Shown piece by piece: positions 32,391-45,559 of a DNA stretch of 64,000 nt; the stretch's first letter is position 1, and each line of letters starts with the position of its first letter. The translations under genes were made by a program, and so were the position numbers. Under the pieces are notes generated by a model. It was not told the DNA's origin, made no database searches, and worked only from the letters and a program-made list of their open reading frames with translations. The DNA is from Chaenocephalus aceratus (taxonomy: Eukaryota > Chordata > Actinopteri > Perciformes > Channichthyidae). The stretch is from the NCBI GenBank assembly GCA_023974075.1, contig JAMFTG010000190.1, positions 67,001-131,000 of the forward strand. The letters run 5' to 3'.

Positions 32391-33215
32391 ATTAACAAAG
32401 CATTTGTCCAGGATATTGTCTTTCCTGCTGTGATCCCTAACATACTGCTGGAACCCAGGTAACACAGTCTCCAGGCAACATTGCTTCATGTCCCCGAGTA
32501 CTATTGCCGGTGCATCGGTGGCTGAGTTGTAGCTCGTGAACACAGTTTCCTCTGCCGCTGGGAGGCACGTAAATAACAAACAGTAAAATACACCCGAATT
32601 CTCTAGGCAGATAAAAGGGTCTTAACGTCATGCCGAGAATTTCTACGATATTTCTAATTTCTAGGTTTTACATTTTACTGAGTATGATCGGCACCACAGA
32701 TCATTAATCTACACACAAATACCGCCTCCTCTGGTTTTCCCCGAGTTCGCATCCCTGTCTGCTCGAACAAGGGTGAATCCGGGTACTTCAAAGAGATTCA
32801 GGCTTTGTAGATTGTCGCCAACTTTCCGTGAAACATAATAAAGAGGCCTCAAGAAATTCATGACAGTAGCTTGTGTATGTCCTTAGTGTGTCCACGTTGT
32901 TGCTCAATGAGCGCAGGTTTGTGAGAATGATGGATGGATTCTGAACGCCTCCCCTCCTTCCTCATCTCTTTTTCCTGGTGTTTCTAAGCGGCTCCCGAGG
33001 GATTTCATCCAATATAGAAGAGCACAGGTGACTTGGTGTATTCGTAGGAAGCTGATCGCATTGTAGCTCTAGCATAGCCTCACGGCTGTAGCAGCGTAGA
33101 GGCCGGGGCTCCTCGCCATACCTGTTCGTGCTGTCACTCAGGTGTGTCTTGGAAAGTTGAATGGCCAGACATGGTCTGCAGAAGGCAAATGTAATCCACA
33201 GGATCAAAAGCATGG
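32391..33215 (-). pseudogene. LINE endonuclease-region relic
   Basis: Minus-strand frames read parts of an APE-type endonuclease region: an upstream N-terminal stretch (33213-32962), text such as NFLRPLYYVSRKVGDNL (about 32860-32810), FVIYVPPSGR (32580-32550) and ILDKCFVNDKGA just before the foldback MITE. Stops and frameshifts are many. The foldback element cuts the frame at about 32390. The clade cannot be set by eye. Confidence 0.6.
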
Positions 33216-33341
33216 TCTCTCAAAATGACGTTTCATACAGACACGACAAAGTTTTGACAATAATTAGACCAAATAAACTCAAACAAGATGAACGGAGCAT
33301 AATGAGACTCGCAGTGACAGGATGCCGTCTCCCTCTGTCTC

Positions 33342-34245
33342 CTGTATACCAGGGGTGGGAGTAAGTCATACATGTGCAAGTCTCAAGTTACTGGGGTGAG
33401 GGTCAAGCAAGTCAAGTCCTACGAAATCCTGATGAATAACCCCAGTTTCCGCATTTAAATCAGTTAAAAGACAGTGGTTATGAAACTAGAGTTTTATTTT
33501 CAACATTAACAACAATGGAGAGTGGGGCTCTGAAATCATAAAACGGGGAATAATTGGGCAGTTCAGTGTGTGTGTGTGTGTGTGTGTGTGTATAGAGGTC
33601 CGTGTGGTTAAAACGTAGCAGCCGCTCGTTAGCTGTTCTAATGAAGGTAAACACAGTGAAGGCACAGCTCTTCTGAGATTCTGCTGAGTTACACGTTACT
33701 GCCTCCTGGTGCTGCAGAGATTTCATGAAGTGAAGGAGGTTTTTCTTCTATAAAACAGCTGTGGACAGCAGATACTGTCAGCCACAGACATGAATACATA
33801 GGTCAAGGCAGACTGGTTCACAGACTCTCCTGTTTTGCCGATCCGGTGCTTGAACAAATAACTCTACACCCCTGGCCGAAATGTCCCTAAAATGAAGTCC
33901 GAGTTTGAAATGTAACTCAAATAATGTATGTATTTCCCCACATAAACATAACAGTCTGCAATGAAACGGCTGTCTCCTGTGTGCTCCACTTCCTACTTTC
34001 TCCTGCGAACGAGATACTTTCTCTCTTTTTTCTTTCATTGCCCTCTAGGGGCTTCGTACAATGCAAATATTTTTATTTTAAAAAGTAAAGTCCTTTCGAG
34101 TCATCTGTCTCACGCCTAAGTCAAGTCTCAAGTCGTGAATACGAAGTCAAGTCGAGTCTTTTATCAATGTTAGTCAAGCAAGTCTCAAATAAAAAAATAT
34201 GCGAGTCAAGTCATGTGACTCGAGTCCCCCACCTCTGGTATATAC
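33342..34245. mobile_element. 888-bp hAT MITE (CAGGGGTGGGAG ends)
   Basis: The element spans 33350-34237, begins CAGGGGTGGGAGTAAGTC and ends GAGTCCCCCACCTCTG. Subterminal CAAGTCAAGTC/GACTTGAC words are inverted. Flanking octamers CTGTATAC (33342-33349) and GTATATAC (34238-34245) differ at two positions. A (GT)n run is at 33566-33591. No transposase is present. Confidence 0.82.
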
Positions 34246-34406
34246 TTTGGTTAGAATATTACTGTATCAAATATAATAAACACAAACAGTTGATAAGTAG
34301 TATTTTGATAACTCAAGGTTTATATTAAGTGAGTTTTTATTGTGTTAACTTGTGTATTTATGCTTTTTAGATTGACTTTCTCTCTTTCTCTGTCCGTCTG
34401 TTCTAG
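34246..34406 (+). other. Sequence upstream of the zinc-finger exon, with splice acceptor
   Basis: AT-rich sequence becomes a pyrimidine tract (TTTCTCTCTTTCTCTGTCCG) ending TTCTAG at 34401-34406. It is a strong acceptor directly before the exon. Confidence 0.6.
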
Positions 34407-35303
<897 letters not shown>

Positions 35304-35309
<6 letters not shown>

Positions 35310-36413
35310 TGCAGGTGGGGACCCTGGGTTTTTCTTTCATGACGCTCTCTCAGGGGATCTTAATATTTAAGAACCTATTCATGTGTTATACCAGATTAAC
35401 GGAAATAATCTCAGCTAACTGATGATACAAAACATTTTTACCAAAACAAAACACAAGTCTCATAAGAAACATCTAAATGACCCCTTAGCGAAAAATGCTA
35501 ACGGATATTGGCACAGAACTCAAGATAAAAGTACCCTTATTAGTTATCGTAGCTGCACATACAAGATATCAGATTTAAAGCTGAGGTTCCACAGATTATT
35601 TAGGTATATAGTATCATCACTGAGTGATCCGAACTCGCGACAGGGGAAGCAAATACAGTCATCACAACACGTACCTTTACAGAGATTCTAGGGAGATCGT
35701 CTCACCGTAGCTGTCAATCTGATCAAAAGACGTGTTCAATTGCATTAAAACGAGAGAAAGCGGCTGAATCGGTTAATCCATAGGTTTTTAACATCTCTGT
35801 ATAAAAAAATTATGTAATTTATAATCCATAATTCCATTTTTATGTAAAAATCAGCTGCTCATGGTAGCCACCAGAGTGGCTGCTGCTTCCGGTGTGTCTA
35901 CACACGCATTACCAAATAAGGACTATGTGTGAGTTCCCCTCAATTCCATATGTCAAAATCCAGCAAGGGGGGCCAGATATGTGAAAAATCCACCCAAATG
36001 GCCCCAGAAGAAGTTTTTTTTGGTGCTAAATCTGTCTAAAAAGGTCAAATATCACTTGCTTTGCATCAATCTTGATACAGGGTACTTAGTATATGTTGTA
36101 CTTCGGATTCCTGAAGCTTTTAGTCTACTAACCCATCATCCAAGGTTAGTTTTCACTATAAGTACTAAATATTTTTTGGATGGACACTATAATTTACAGT
36201 TGTTTACCATGTTCAATCTGAATTTTCTTTAAAATAAAAAACATCTATATTGAATCTGACTTTTCTACATCCAACTCACAAGTTTATCATTACTTTGAGG
36301 ATAAAAGATTATTAATTTAACCCTTTTTAGAAGGGAAGATATGGTCATTTGTTCTGGGAATGTCATTTTCGAGCCTGAAACCTGAAAAACAGGCTCGGGG
36401 CTTAACAGGTTAA
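35304..36413 (+). mobile_element. TTAA-type (piggyBac-like) non-autonomous element
   Basis: The right end reads AGGCTCGGGGCTTAACAGG and is followed by TTAA (36410-36413). The left end is degraded (CTAACCTGCAGGTGGGG). The interior matches 541-900 and 283-540 (inverted) and the copy at 62.85-63.93 kb, including AAATCTGTCTAAAAAGGTCA at 36027-36046. No transposase was seen. TTAA target choice is characteristic of piggyBac elements; the family name is my inference. Confidence 0.75.
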
Positions 36414-36788
36414 AGTATTCACCTTAAAGTCCATGAGCGAGTTTCACTGTTCATTAATCTGCCGAGTAGTTTCTCCAATAATCTGTTTGTTTAATAAAAT
36501 GTTGTGACTTTAAACTTTGATTGGGATGTTTTTGATAGTTCCTGTTGAGTTAGCAGTCTGTTCTGGTCTAAAAGAACCAATGATTCATGTATCTAGAACA
36601 CATTTACGATGTTTTCAGTTTGATCCTATTCTCTTGTTAAAATGATCAGACTACCAAAAATAAAATGGCCTTAGAAACAGACTCGCAACCCTGCATATCT
36701 GTTGTGTTTGGCAGCATATTATAAACATGTCCTTCCCTTATTTTCAAATACCACAGGTTGTGTAGTGATGTATTTGAGGTGTACTGTC
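36414..36788. other. AT-rich non-coding sequence
   Basis: No open frame with known motifs and no repeat match within the window was seen. Confidence 0.5.
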
Positions 36789-39010
36789 AAATAAAATAAA
36801 ATCAAAGTTTATTTATAAAGCACGTTTAAACGCAATTTTTGGTCGGGACAAAGTGCTGTACATGTAATAAATACTACAATCACATAAAAACACATTACTA
36901 CAATCACAATAAATTACAACAGATATATAAAAAACACAGGTAAAAGTCAGGAGTCGTGCTCCGCTCTGACTTAAAGGCCAGGGAGAAAAAGTGTATTTTT
37001 AAGAGTAGATTTAAAAACCCCTAGGGTCTGGGTCGACCTCACATGTAGGGGCAGAGTGTTCCAGAGCCTAGGGCCAGCTGCTGTGAAGGCTCAGGGCCCT
37101 CTGGTTTTGAGCCTGTTCTTGGGCACTATCAGCAGCAGCTGGTCAGCAGACCTTAAAGCTCTGGCTGGGGTGTAACGCTGGAGGAGTTCAGCTATATAGG
37201 CCGGAGCCAGCCCATTTAGGGCTTTAAAAACAAATAAAAGGAGTTTAAATCAATTCTGAACCGAATTGGAAGCCATTGAAGTGAGGCCAGAATTGGGGTG
37301 ATATGGTCACGCTTTTTGTGGCCAGTCAGAAGACGTGCAGCTGCGTTCTGCACTAGCTGCAGGCGTTTAATTGACGCCTGGTCCATACCCACGTACAGAG
37401 CGTTGCAGTAGTCCAACCTCGAGGTAACAAAGGCGTTAATAACCCTTTCCAGGTCTTTAAAAGATAAAAACGACTTGGTCTTGGCCAATAGTCGTATTTA
37501 TAAAAAAAAAGCAGGTTTTGACTACGCTGCTGACCTGCTTATCGAATTTTTAAAAGCGCGATTGAAGGTCACTCCAAGGTTCGTGACAGAGGGGAGGATA
37601 TTATTTTTGAGGGAGCCCAGAATATCAACCTAGGAGGCTGGAGGTTAGGGTCCAAAAAAGATAACCTCAGTCTTACTATCATTGAGGTTGAGGAAATGTT
37701 GGCAAAGCCAGGATTTGATCTCTGCTAAGCAGTCCATCAATAGCTGTAATGAGTTGACATTTGAATTGAGTGGCAGATAGATCCGTACATCGTCGGCGTG
37801 GGAGGGGATGTTGTGGTTTGTTGGAATTCAACCTAGGGGCAGTATGTACAGTAGAAAAAGGATGTGGCCCAGAATTGAGCCTTGGGGAACCCCACAGATA
37901 AGAGGGGCTTTGGCAGAGGAGAAGGCACCTAGCTGCACTGAAAAGCTACGGTCTGTCAGGTAGGACCTGAACCATGCAAGGGCAGAGCCTGTGATGCCAG
38001 CGGACTGTTCAAGCTGTGACAACAGGATGCTATGGTACACAGTGTCGAAGGCAGCAGTCAGGTCTAACAGCACCAGGACAGCTGGGCTACCTGAGTCGGC
38101 TGCTAGGAGCAGATCATTAAAGACTCTTAAAAGGGCTGTTTCAGTGCTGTGCGTGGGTTTGAAGCCAGACTGAAACTTTTCATGGATGCCTTGCACGGTT
38201 AAAAAAATACTGCAGCTGGGCGTAGACTACTCGCTCCAGGGCTTTAGATAAAAAAAGGTAGCTGGGAGATGAGCCTAAAATTTGCGAGAATGGAAGGGTC
38301 GAGATTTTTCTTTTTAAGTAGTGGCTGCACCACGGCATGTTTGAAGGCAGCTGGGACACATCCTAAGCTAAGAGAGGTATTTATAAGTAATAAAATACTT
38401 GTTCCAACTGATTCGAAAACATCTCTGAGAAGGCGAGAGGGAATGCAGTCTGAGGTGCAGTTTGTCGGCCGCAGGTGCTTGACTACATCCGAGAGAGAAG
38501 AGAGGGATACAGGCTCAAAGTGGTTGAGGGCAGCAGGGTACAGAAAAGGAGCAGGATCTGGGGTAGCACTAGTGTGGGCTAGCCTAAGAGCTGATACATT
38601 TTCAATAAAAAATGTAAGAAACTTATCACAGAGTAGTCGATGGCACAATTGGAGAAACATCACAGGGATTAATGATCGAGTTGAGGACATTAAAAAGAAC
38701 CCGAGGTTTATGGCTGTTTTTGGAGATTAACAGAGAAATGTGCTCTGTTTTGGTTGCTTTGACTGCCGTATGGTAGTCGGAAAGACAAGCACGAAGGATT
38801 TCTAAGGAGACATGGAGTTGATCCTTTTTCCATTTTCTCTCTGCACGCCTGCAAGCGCGTCTGAGAGCACGAGTATAGTCATTGAGCCATGGCTCTGAGA
38901 GAACTTTGGTGCGTCTAAGCGTAAAAGGAGCAACATAATCCAGTATTAGGGTACATGTCGAGTCAAACATGGAGATAAGAACCAGTGTCTTTTTGCCGAG
39001 ACACTGCAAC
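36789..39010 (-). pseudogene. L2/CR1-like LINE, 5'-truncated, frameshifted
   Basis: On the minus strand frames run from the pre-RT region (39009-38626: LDYVAPFTLRR, RKWKKDQLHVSLEIL) through RT fingers (38690-38244: CIPSRLLRDVFES, VVQPLLKKKNLD) and palm (38196-37828: FQSGFKPTHSTETALL, LLDLTAAFDTVYHS, GVPQGSILG) to the C-terminus (37488-37216: SRLDYCNALYVG, NAAARLLTG, LQWLP). The YADD region lies in a broken part near 37800. The 3' end, CTTTATAAATAAACTTTGAT followed by TTTTATTTTATTT, is at about 36820-36789. Endonuclease is missing: the element ends where the plus-strand LINE begins. Confidence 0.88.
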
Positions 39011-39014
39011 GTGG

Positions 39015-41799
39015 CACTTCCTGAATGAAAAGTGCCGCTGCTTTCAGAGAGAAACCAGACGGTTGTTCTTCGGTCAAAAGGAAGAAGTTTATAAAGTTCA
39101 CGTCAACTTTCTGAGACTTTAGAGTCAGAGGAAAAGTTTAACTGGACGATAAATCAAGAAACATTAAGGAGTTTATTTTATATATGATGTGGACTACCTC
39201 CCCTGCTATTCTACCTGGTCGGCTACCTGGTGCTGGGGATCTCCGGGACCGGTGTCGCTCCCGACGCTGAACACCCACAAGACACACCTGCGCTTGATGT
39301 GTGGCCTACCCCAGGCACCATGGCTTCCCCGGATTTAGGAAGAGTTGTTGCCATGATGACAACCCCGCTGCTCGCGGAGGACCATCTCTCATGGACGTCT
39401 CATCTACCCGGGGTTCTGCCGCGAGGACTACGCTGTCTATGGGCCCAGGGAAATGGGAGACTTTCCCCCTATGCAGCGCGCACTTGCGACGGCAAGCCGA
39501 CCAGCCCAGCGAGGAGGACCTGGCTTCTAATTCTCCTACTCCTGATGTCGGGTAACGTGAAACCGAATCCAGGCCCAGAACTGTCTCAGCTGCAAACACC
39601 AGAGGAGTTTAGCACGAAAGACGGATTACGTCTTTTTCACCTTAATGTTCGCAGCATAATTAATAAAATGGACTCCATCAGAATATGGGCCGATTCGACT
39701 GACTCTGATATCATTGTCCTTTCTGAGACGTGGCTCAAAAAGTCGATTACAAATGATATGATAAATATAAAAGATTACAATGTCTTTAGAACAGACCGTG
39801 TGGGAAAAGGGGGCGGGGTTGCGATTTATGTTAAAAACCATTTTGACTGCACCTGCATCGAATCCCTAACAAAACCAAAATGCTTTGAACTCTCTGTAAT
39901 TAAACTATTGCTCCCAAGTGGTTCAGACATTATAGTGATCGGATGCTACCGCCCGCCCGCTGCCTCAAGCGAAGCCACGAATATACTCTCCAATCTTCTC
40001 CATAACTGGACTAAATCCGAGATGGTTTTACTCGGAGACCTAAACTGGGACTGGCAAACGGATTTACAAAACTCTTTCAAGGACACTTGTGACTCTCTCT
40101 GTTTGGTGCAACTAGTTAACTCGCCAACTTGGTTAAACCAAAAAGATTTAGAGAAGTCCACTTTGATTGATGTTCTTCTTACAAACGCACCTCAGCGTTT
40201 CTCCGCAGTAGGCACGTTTTGTAATGATGTAAGCGACCACTGCGCAATTGCTTGTGTGAGAACCTGTAAGATCCCTAAAGGAAAGCACGTTTCATTCACA
40301 AGAGGCGATTCAACATTTGATTAGCAGCGTTTCTACATGATGTTTTTAATAGTGATTTACACATTGTTTCACTTATGACCGATGTTGAGTTAGCATGGAA
40401 TTATTTTAAATCCACCTTCTTGGCTATATGTGACAAGCATGCTCCTTTTAGGACATCTAGGATAAGCGGTAAAGACAACCCCTGGTTTAATGATTCTATA
40501 TCCTCTCTCATTCGACAGAGAGACACTGCCTGGGCTAAAGCAAAGAAATCGAATATTCCATTAGATTGGAATCTGTATAGGACATTAAGAAACAAATGCA
40601 CTAAGCTGATTAAAAACTCTAAATGTGCCTACTATCTTAATGCAATACATGACAATTTGAATAACCCTGCAAAGTTTTGGAAACTTGTTAAATCCTCCTC
40701 AGGTTCTATCACTCCAAACAGCCTTCCTGATCTCTTAAGGGTAAATCAGAGTGAAATCAAGGGCAAAATGGATATTGCAGACAGCTTTAATAATCATTTT
40801 ATTTCTGCTGGCTCAATCTTTGATTCTAGCAACTCAGGGATGATCGCTGCAGAAGGAGAGCCAGGTCCTCCGCCACTTGACCCTGATCAACTGTTCACCT
40901 TTGCCCCCATCTTGACCTCTCAGGTTCACAAAGCTTTAATGAGCCTAGATGTAAAGAAATCTTCAGGCCCAGACAAGATAGAGCCGTTCTTCTTCAAAGT
41001 TGCTGCAGGTCTGATTGCAGAACCCATAACCTCTATTTTGAATCTCAGTCTTTATGCTGGTGAATTACCTAGCTCATGGAAGTCGGCCATGGTTCTCCCC
41101 TTGTTAAAGGGCGGAGACCCCTCTGACCTAAATAATTATCGCCCTATTTCCAGACTGTCTGTAATGGCCAAACTCTTGTAAACGAACAACTGAAAAAGTT
41201 TCTAACTGACCATAATATTCTTAGCGAGTCTCAGTCAGGCTTCAGATCAGGCCATAGCACTACTTCAGCGGCTATGCTAGTCTCAAATGACATAATTGAA
41301 GCACTGGACAAGAAAAAACACTGTGCAGCATTGTTTGTTGATCTGTCTAAAGCTTTTGATTCTGTGGATCATGCATTGCTGCTGCAGAGGCTTGGCTGCA
41401 TAGGTCTTGGCAAAATGGCTTTGAGCTGGTTTAAAAACTATCTATCTGAAAGAACTCAGTGTGTCTCAGTAGAAGATTATACCTCAGCTGCTCTTACTGT
41501 AAACAAAGGTGTTCCACAAGGCTCTATTTTGGCCCCTGTCTTATTCTCCATCTTTATAAATGAACTAGGAAATGGGATAAACCCAGCACGGTTTCATTTA
41601 TACGCCGATGATACAGTTGTTTACACAGTGGCTTCCTCTTTAACTCAGGCCATAGAGCTTCTACAGGATGCTTTTAATACACTGCAACACTCCTTGCTAA
41701 GGCTAAGACTAGTCCTTAATGCAAAAAAGACCAAGTACATGACCTTCTCTCGCTCTCGAGCTAATACAGCTGTCCCTCCGATTCTTACACTGGAAGGGC
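39015..41799 (+). mobile_element. CR1/Rex-like LINE, 3'-truncated by a palindromic element
   Basis: The 5' region (39015-39229) leads into endonuclease and RT frames. The RT text stops after ILTLEGQ at about 41799, where the 2.76-kb inverted-repeat element begins; the rest of the LINE is not found on the far side. It stands head to head with the minus-strand LINE at 36.8-39.0 kb. Confidence 0.88.
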
Positions 41800-41819
41800 A
41801 ACACACTCTCACTCCCTAA
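39230..41819 (+). pseudogene. LINE protein with 2A-like motif, endonuclease and RT, broken in two places
   Basis: The first frame (39230-40324, 364 residues) has a proline- and glycine-rich start, a hydrophobic LLILLLLMSG stretch and GNVKPNPGP (residues 108-116), matching the 2A ribosome-skipping pattern at NPGP. The endonuclease follows: LFHLNVRSI at about 135, LSETWL at 164, GDLNWD at 269, SDH at 335. A stop and a 1-base deletion near 40316-40330 break the frame. The second part (40375-41181) holds the pre-RT and RT fingers (NYRPISRLSVMAKLL), with a frameshift at about 41181. The third (41274-41819) holds LFVDLSKAFDSVDH, GVPQGSILAP and YADD. Similar LINEs elsewhere use 2A near the protein start, so the motif position is as expected. 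D-to-N and E-to-K changes in the usual DxExNPGP may weaken it. Confidence 0.88.
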
Positions 41820-42661
41820 GCGTCCAATAGCGACGTTTGGTCAGTGTCCTTGGCGTCCAATTGTGACGCTCCTAGGCTCCTTCAGCGTCATAAAGGGACG
41901 CAAATAGCTTTCAACTGATTGCAATGTATTCCCATCTGCGTCGAGATTTGACGCTCATGGAAGCACGGCATTCGTTTATGTCGGCTGCCCTTAAAGGTAA
42001 TGTGAGCGTCCATTCCCAGGAGTAAAGGATGGCAGAAGACACTACACTACCCAGAATCCCCAGCTATTGTTTGGACTACACCATGTGCTCTTGACAAACC
42101 CCGTGATAGTCCTCAAGCTCTGTGATTGGAGAGTGTGCTCCGAGGGTTAAGCCGATTCTCGAACAGCACTTGAAATGGGATGGAACCACGGCAGACTGTC
42201 CAAAACTGGATTTGAACGGGTCCACCGCGTCCCCCCTCCCCCACCCCGTCCCCAGAACTACACATGCTGGCTATTCTGTTTCGCAACATGTTCTCTATGG
42301 CACGTCTCTACTGGGAGTTGTAGTTTTAAAAGACGTTTTCGTATTTCCCATAATAAGAAGTTGCCTGTATTAAACTGTGTACATCCCTGGAGGTTTAGGG
42401 GACAGGATACACTCACATTTAAAACATATAATTAATAAATGGGTGAAAATTGCTTGTGCCCATTATGGGCAGTATTAATATATATATATATATATATATA
42501 TACCCACATGCCAGCTAAGGTCAGAAGAGCTTTATTTAACAGCTGGACTTATGTGTGTGACCCCTGTGATAACATTACATTACATTAATTGATAAGCCTG
42601 AAACATGCACTTGTCAAGGTTCAGAGGCAAATTTTGCAAATATGGCAGTAGCCATCGATCA

Positions 42662-42715
42662 GCTTAAGATAAGATATACTTTATTGATCCCAAGTTGGAA
42701 CATTTGCGTTACATC
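42662..42715 (-). repeat. LINE/SINE 3' tail fragment
   Basis: On the minus strand CCAACTTGGGATCAATAAAG followed by TATATCTTATCTTA is a widespread fish retroelement tail. Only about 50 bases are recognisable. Confidence 0.5.
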
Positions 42716-43559
42716 AGCATGTGTAACAGTTAAATATGCAGTTGTGTTTATTTGAAAATCATTTAGTATAATCACACAAATTCTGTGTTTTATATTCAAC
42801 AATTCCGTGTTCTTTATTTATTGATTGTTCAATACCTGACAAGGCCGGAGATGACATATCTACATACATCTTATAAGAGTATAATACATTATGTATAATA
42901 TCAGTTAAAATAAGTGCTTCAACATAGTTAACATTGCTGGAGGTATGCACAAATATTGATAGATGTCTTGTAATGCACTATTGAGGAACCTGCAACCCAA
43001 GTTTTCATTCAGTGCAGAACTACACCACAGTTGTGTAGGCCTATATGATATGTCAATAAACCTTAGAAAATCTTGAAATCTTGAAAGGGATGTGCAAAAT
43101 AGTCATTACATACAGTCTTTAATTAACAATTAGTAGAGAATAACGAGTAATGAATATACTTTATAGGATCGTATTAATATCTAATAATAAAAATATTGAA
43201 ATTCAATAACATGCTTTAACCACCAGGTGTCCCTTTATATCAGCTATGCACCTTTATGGTGTAAATACAGCCTATCTACCAATTGGATCAAATATAAAAG
43301 TGAGCCGAATTAGTGTTGATACTGCAAGGAGACGTATTGTGTGAAAAGAAATGTAAGATGTTGTTTAATGGCTGATATATTTATGATCGACGTCACGTTT
43401 TCAGTTCCTCATGTTTGTCTTCTCATCAGGGCTCTATAAATACAGAACTACGGCAGATATGTAATATGTAATGCAGCCGAACCGTGTATTATAATGCCGT
43501 TATGTGATGACTTTCAAAGAGAAAAGCAAGCACACAATTATTATTTTGGTGTGTTTCCG

Positions 43560-44045
43560 GTATTTGTTAATGACGATGTGCTCTGAGATGTGAGACTGGA
43601 ATTGCACAGGGGGGAAATAACGTAGGCTATCTTTAGATGCGGATTTTGTTAAACTAACATGTTTAGGCTGTGGACCAACACTATACATTGACGGGGAAGG
43701 GGGTAGCAATAAAGATAACACCATTAAACAGTTACACAACATAACAGAAATAATATCGATAGCAGCGTCCCTAGCAACCACCTTGGTAACAATGAAAACG
43801 TCGCGATTTCCTGAAGTAATCTTCATAATAACTAGCAAACTAAAGATCATGTACATCCACTGCACACATAATCTGAAATAACAACTCATATTTCTCGCAT
43901 CAAATGACATCAAAACGCATTTTAATGGCCAAACTAACTTTAAAATAGGCATTTTCTACCGAGAATAAAACGAATTTCGGCCATGTTTTCTTTTTCTGCA
44001 GGGAGAAATTTGAAGATCACGTGACATAGACGCCAGCCATCGGAA
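43560..44045. other. Interior of the 2.76-kb element without recognised genes
   Basis: One minus-strand frame of 150 codons (43952-43500) is open, but its composition is biased and no family is recognised. It might be chance. Confidence 0.35.
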
Positions 44046-44562
44046 TGAATGGTGAAAAAAACGGGGTTTGTCAAACGGAGCACATGGTGTAGGCCAAACG
44101 ATAGCTGGGGATTCTGGGTAGTGTAGTGTCTTCTGCCATCCTTTACTCAGAAAACATATTTGTTTCTCCGAATCGAAGGGGAAAAATACAAAAGCATTGC
44201 ACACAATTTAAACCAATCAATGTTGTGTAATTAACAAGGATAATCTGGTGTTTTTTAGTCGATGAGTAGTGCAGTTCACTGTAAAATCAATCGACAGTAA
44301 GAGGAGTACTTACTTCCGGGTGTAAAATTCTCCTATCCAATGGGAATGGATGCTCACATTGCCTTTAAGGGCAGCCGGCATAAACGAATGCCGTGCTTCC
44401 ATGAGCGTCAAATCCCGACGCAGATGGGAATACATTGCAATCAGTTGAAAGCTATTTGCGTCCCTTTATGACGCTGAAGGAGCCTAGGAGCGTCACAATT
44501 AGACGCCACGGACACTGACCAAACGTCGCTATTGGACGCTTAGGGAGTGAGAGTGTGTTGCT

Positions 44563-44870
44563 CTGGAGGAGCTATAACCGAGGATACACTGATGGTTCCT
44601 CCACGGCTCCTCCGCGGATACATTTCTGGGAACGGTGGAGTCGTGACGCAAGGCCGGACTTATCTCAGCCAGCTCTGCATGCATCCCCTGGATATTATTT
44701 TTGAAACTGCTTTCATCGCGTCGTGATATTTCCAGAGAGAACAGCTGTGAGGTCCGTTCAGAAAGCAGAGCAGCAGTGTGTAGAATGTATATCACTATAA
44801 CAGGCCTACTCTCTTTATTTGCTTTAGTTTAGTAGATATCTACAAACAAAGAGTCAATATTTTTCTAAAA
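44563..44870 (-). repeat. Dispersed repeat R1 and flank, copy 3
   Basis: Reverse of 3000-3215 and 13720-13890 (landmarks TCTGCATGCATCCCCTGGAT, GAACAGCTGTGAGGTCCG, CAAACAAAGAGTC). It continues after the hAT at 46650. Confidence 0.85.
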
Positions 44871-45343
44871 CCATTTAGTAGTGATGGCGAGATGAAGCCT
44901 TATGAAGCTTTGAAGCTTTCCAGCCAATTGGTTCGCTAAAGGGTTCATCTCATGAGGCTTCATCATGGGCTTCATCTGAACACAAACCCCCTGCTGGTCA
45001 AAGTGTGTAAAACAGGCAGATTGGACTTCTCAACAGTGTGCTCTATCTCATACCGCGTCCCCAATGAGTAAAGCCTTAGAATAACTCTAAACAACGAACA
45101 TTAAATCTTATTTTCATGTTAACAATATTGTTTTTATTCCAGTTGAATGATTGTGATTGAAAAGCCTAAGGAGGCTGGTAAACATTGCAAAGAGGGATTT
45201 GTATAGTATTCCTTAATAATATTCATAAACTTAACCATGTTGTAGCCTGAGAAAGGCTAAACCATATCAAAGAATACATTTATTAACTACATTATCTAAT
45301 TTAGCTGTAGCTTTTGTAAACAACAACAAATACGTATTGACCA

Positions 45344-45402
45344 GTCGTTGAACCAGGGACCCTGCGGTCATGAGTCAACTGCTTTCCAGCTGAGCCACAG
45401 CA
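45344..45402 (-). other. tRNA-like relic (Met-type anticodon CAT)
   Basis: On the minus strand TGGCTCAGCTGG fits the internal A box. GACTCATGACC looks like an anticodon loop with CAT. CTGGTTCAACGAC is a degenerate B box. The T arm and anticodon stem pair poorly, so this is a tRNA-derived relic and not a functional tRNA. Confidence 0.4.
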
Positions 45403-45559
45403 CACACGCTGAATCTCACTGAAAACACTGCAGCATATTTATTCATGTTTTTATTCCTACATTTATTTATGCTTGTATCTATTTATACTTATGACATGTT
45501 CCGACCTCTATAAGTGAGGGTCTGAGCTCTCTTGATTCCATCGTGTCCCCGGGCGTGTT

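Larger units (their letters stand above)
41799..44562. mobile_element. 2.76-kb element with ~300-bp terminal inverted repeats
   Basis: The left arm 41799-42110 and right arm 44562-44045 (inverted) share CACTCCCTAAGCGTCCAATA, GCGTCATAAAGGGACGCAAA, AGCACGGCATTCGTTTATG, CACTACACTACCCAGAATCC and TTTGTCAA. The right arm has an extra ~180 bases (44152-44335). The interior is AT-rich, with a (TA)n at 42478-42501, a LINE-like tail near 42665-42710 and sequence shared with 12.3-13.3 kb. No transposase is recognised. It interrupts the plus-strand LINE. The target duplication was not identified. Confidence 0.85.

Noticed and set aside
39301..39599. Overlapping frames at the start of the plus-strand LINE
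   Set aside because: They are alternate frames of the GC-rich LINE start; the endonuclease frame is clear.
43500..43952. 150-codon minus-strand frame in the inverted-repeat element
   Set aside because: No recognisable motif and hydrophobic bias; not enough to call a gene.
45344..45402. Functional tRNA gene
   Set aside because: Anticodon and T stems do not pair well and the B box is degenerate; kept only as a relic.
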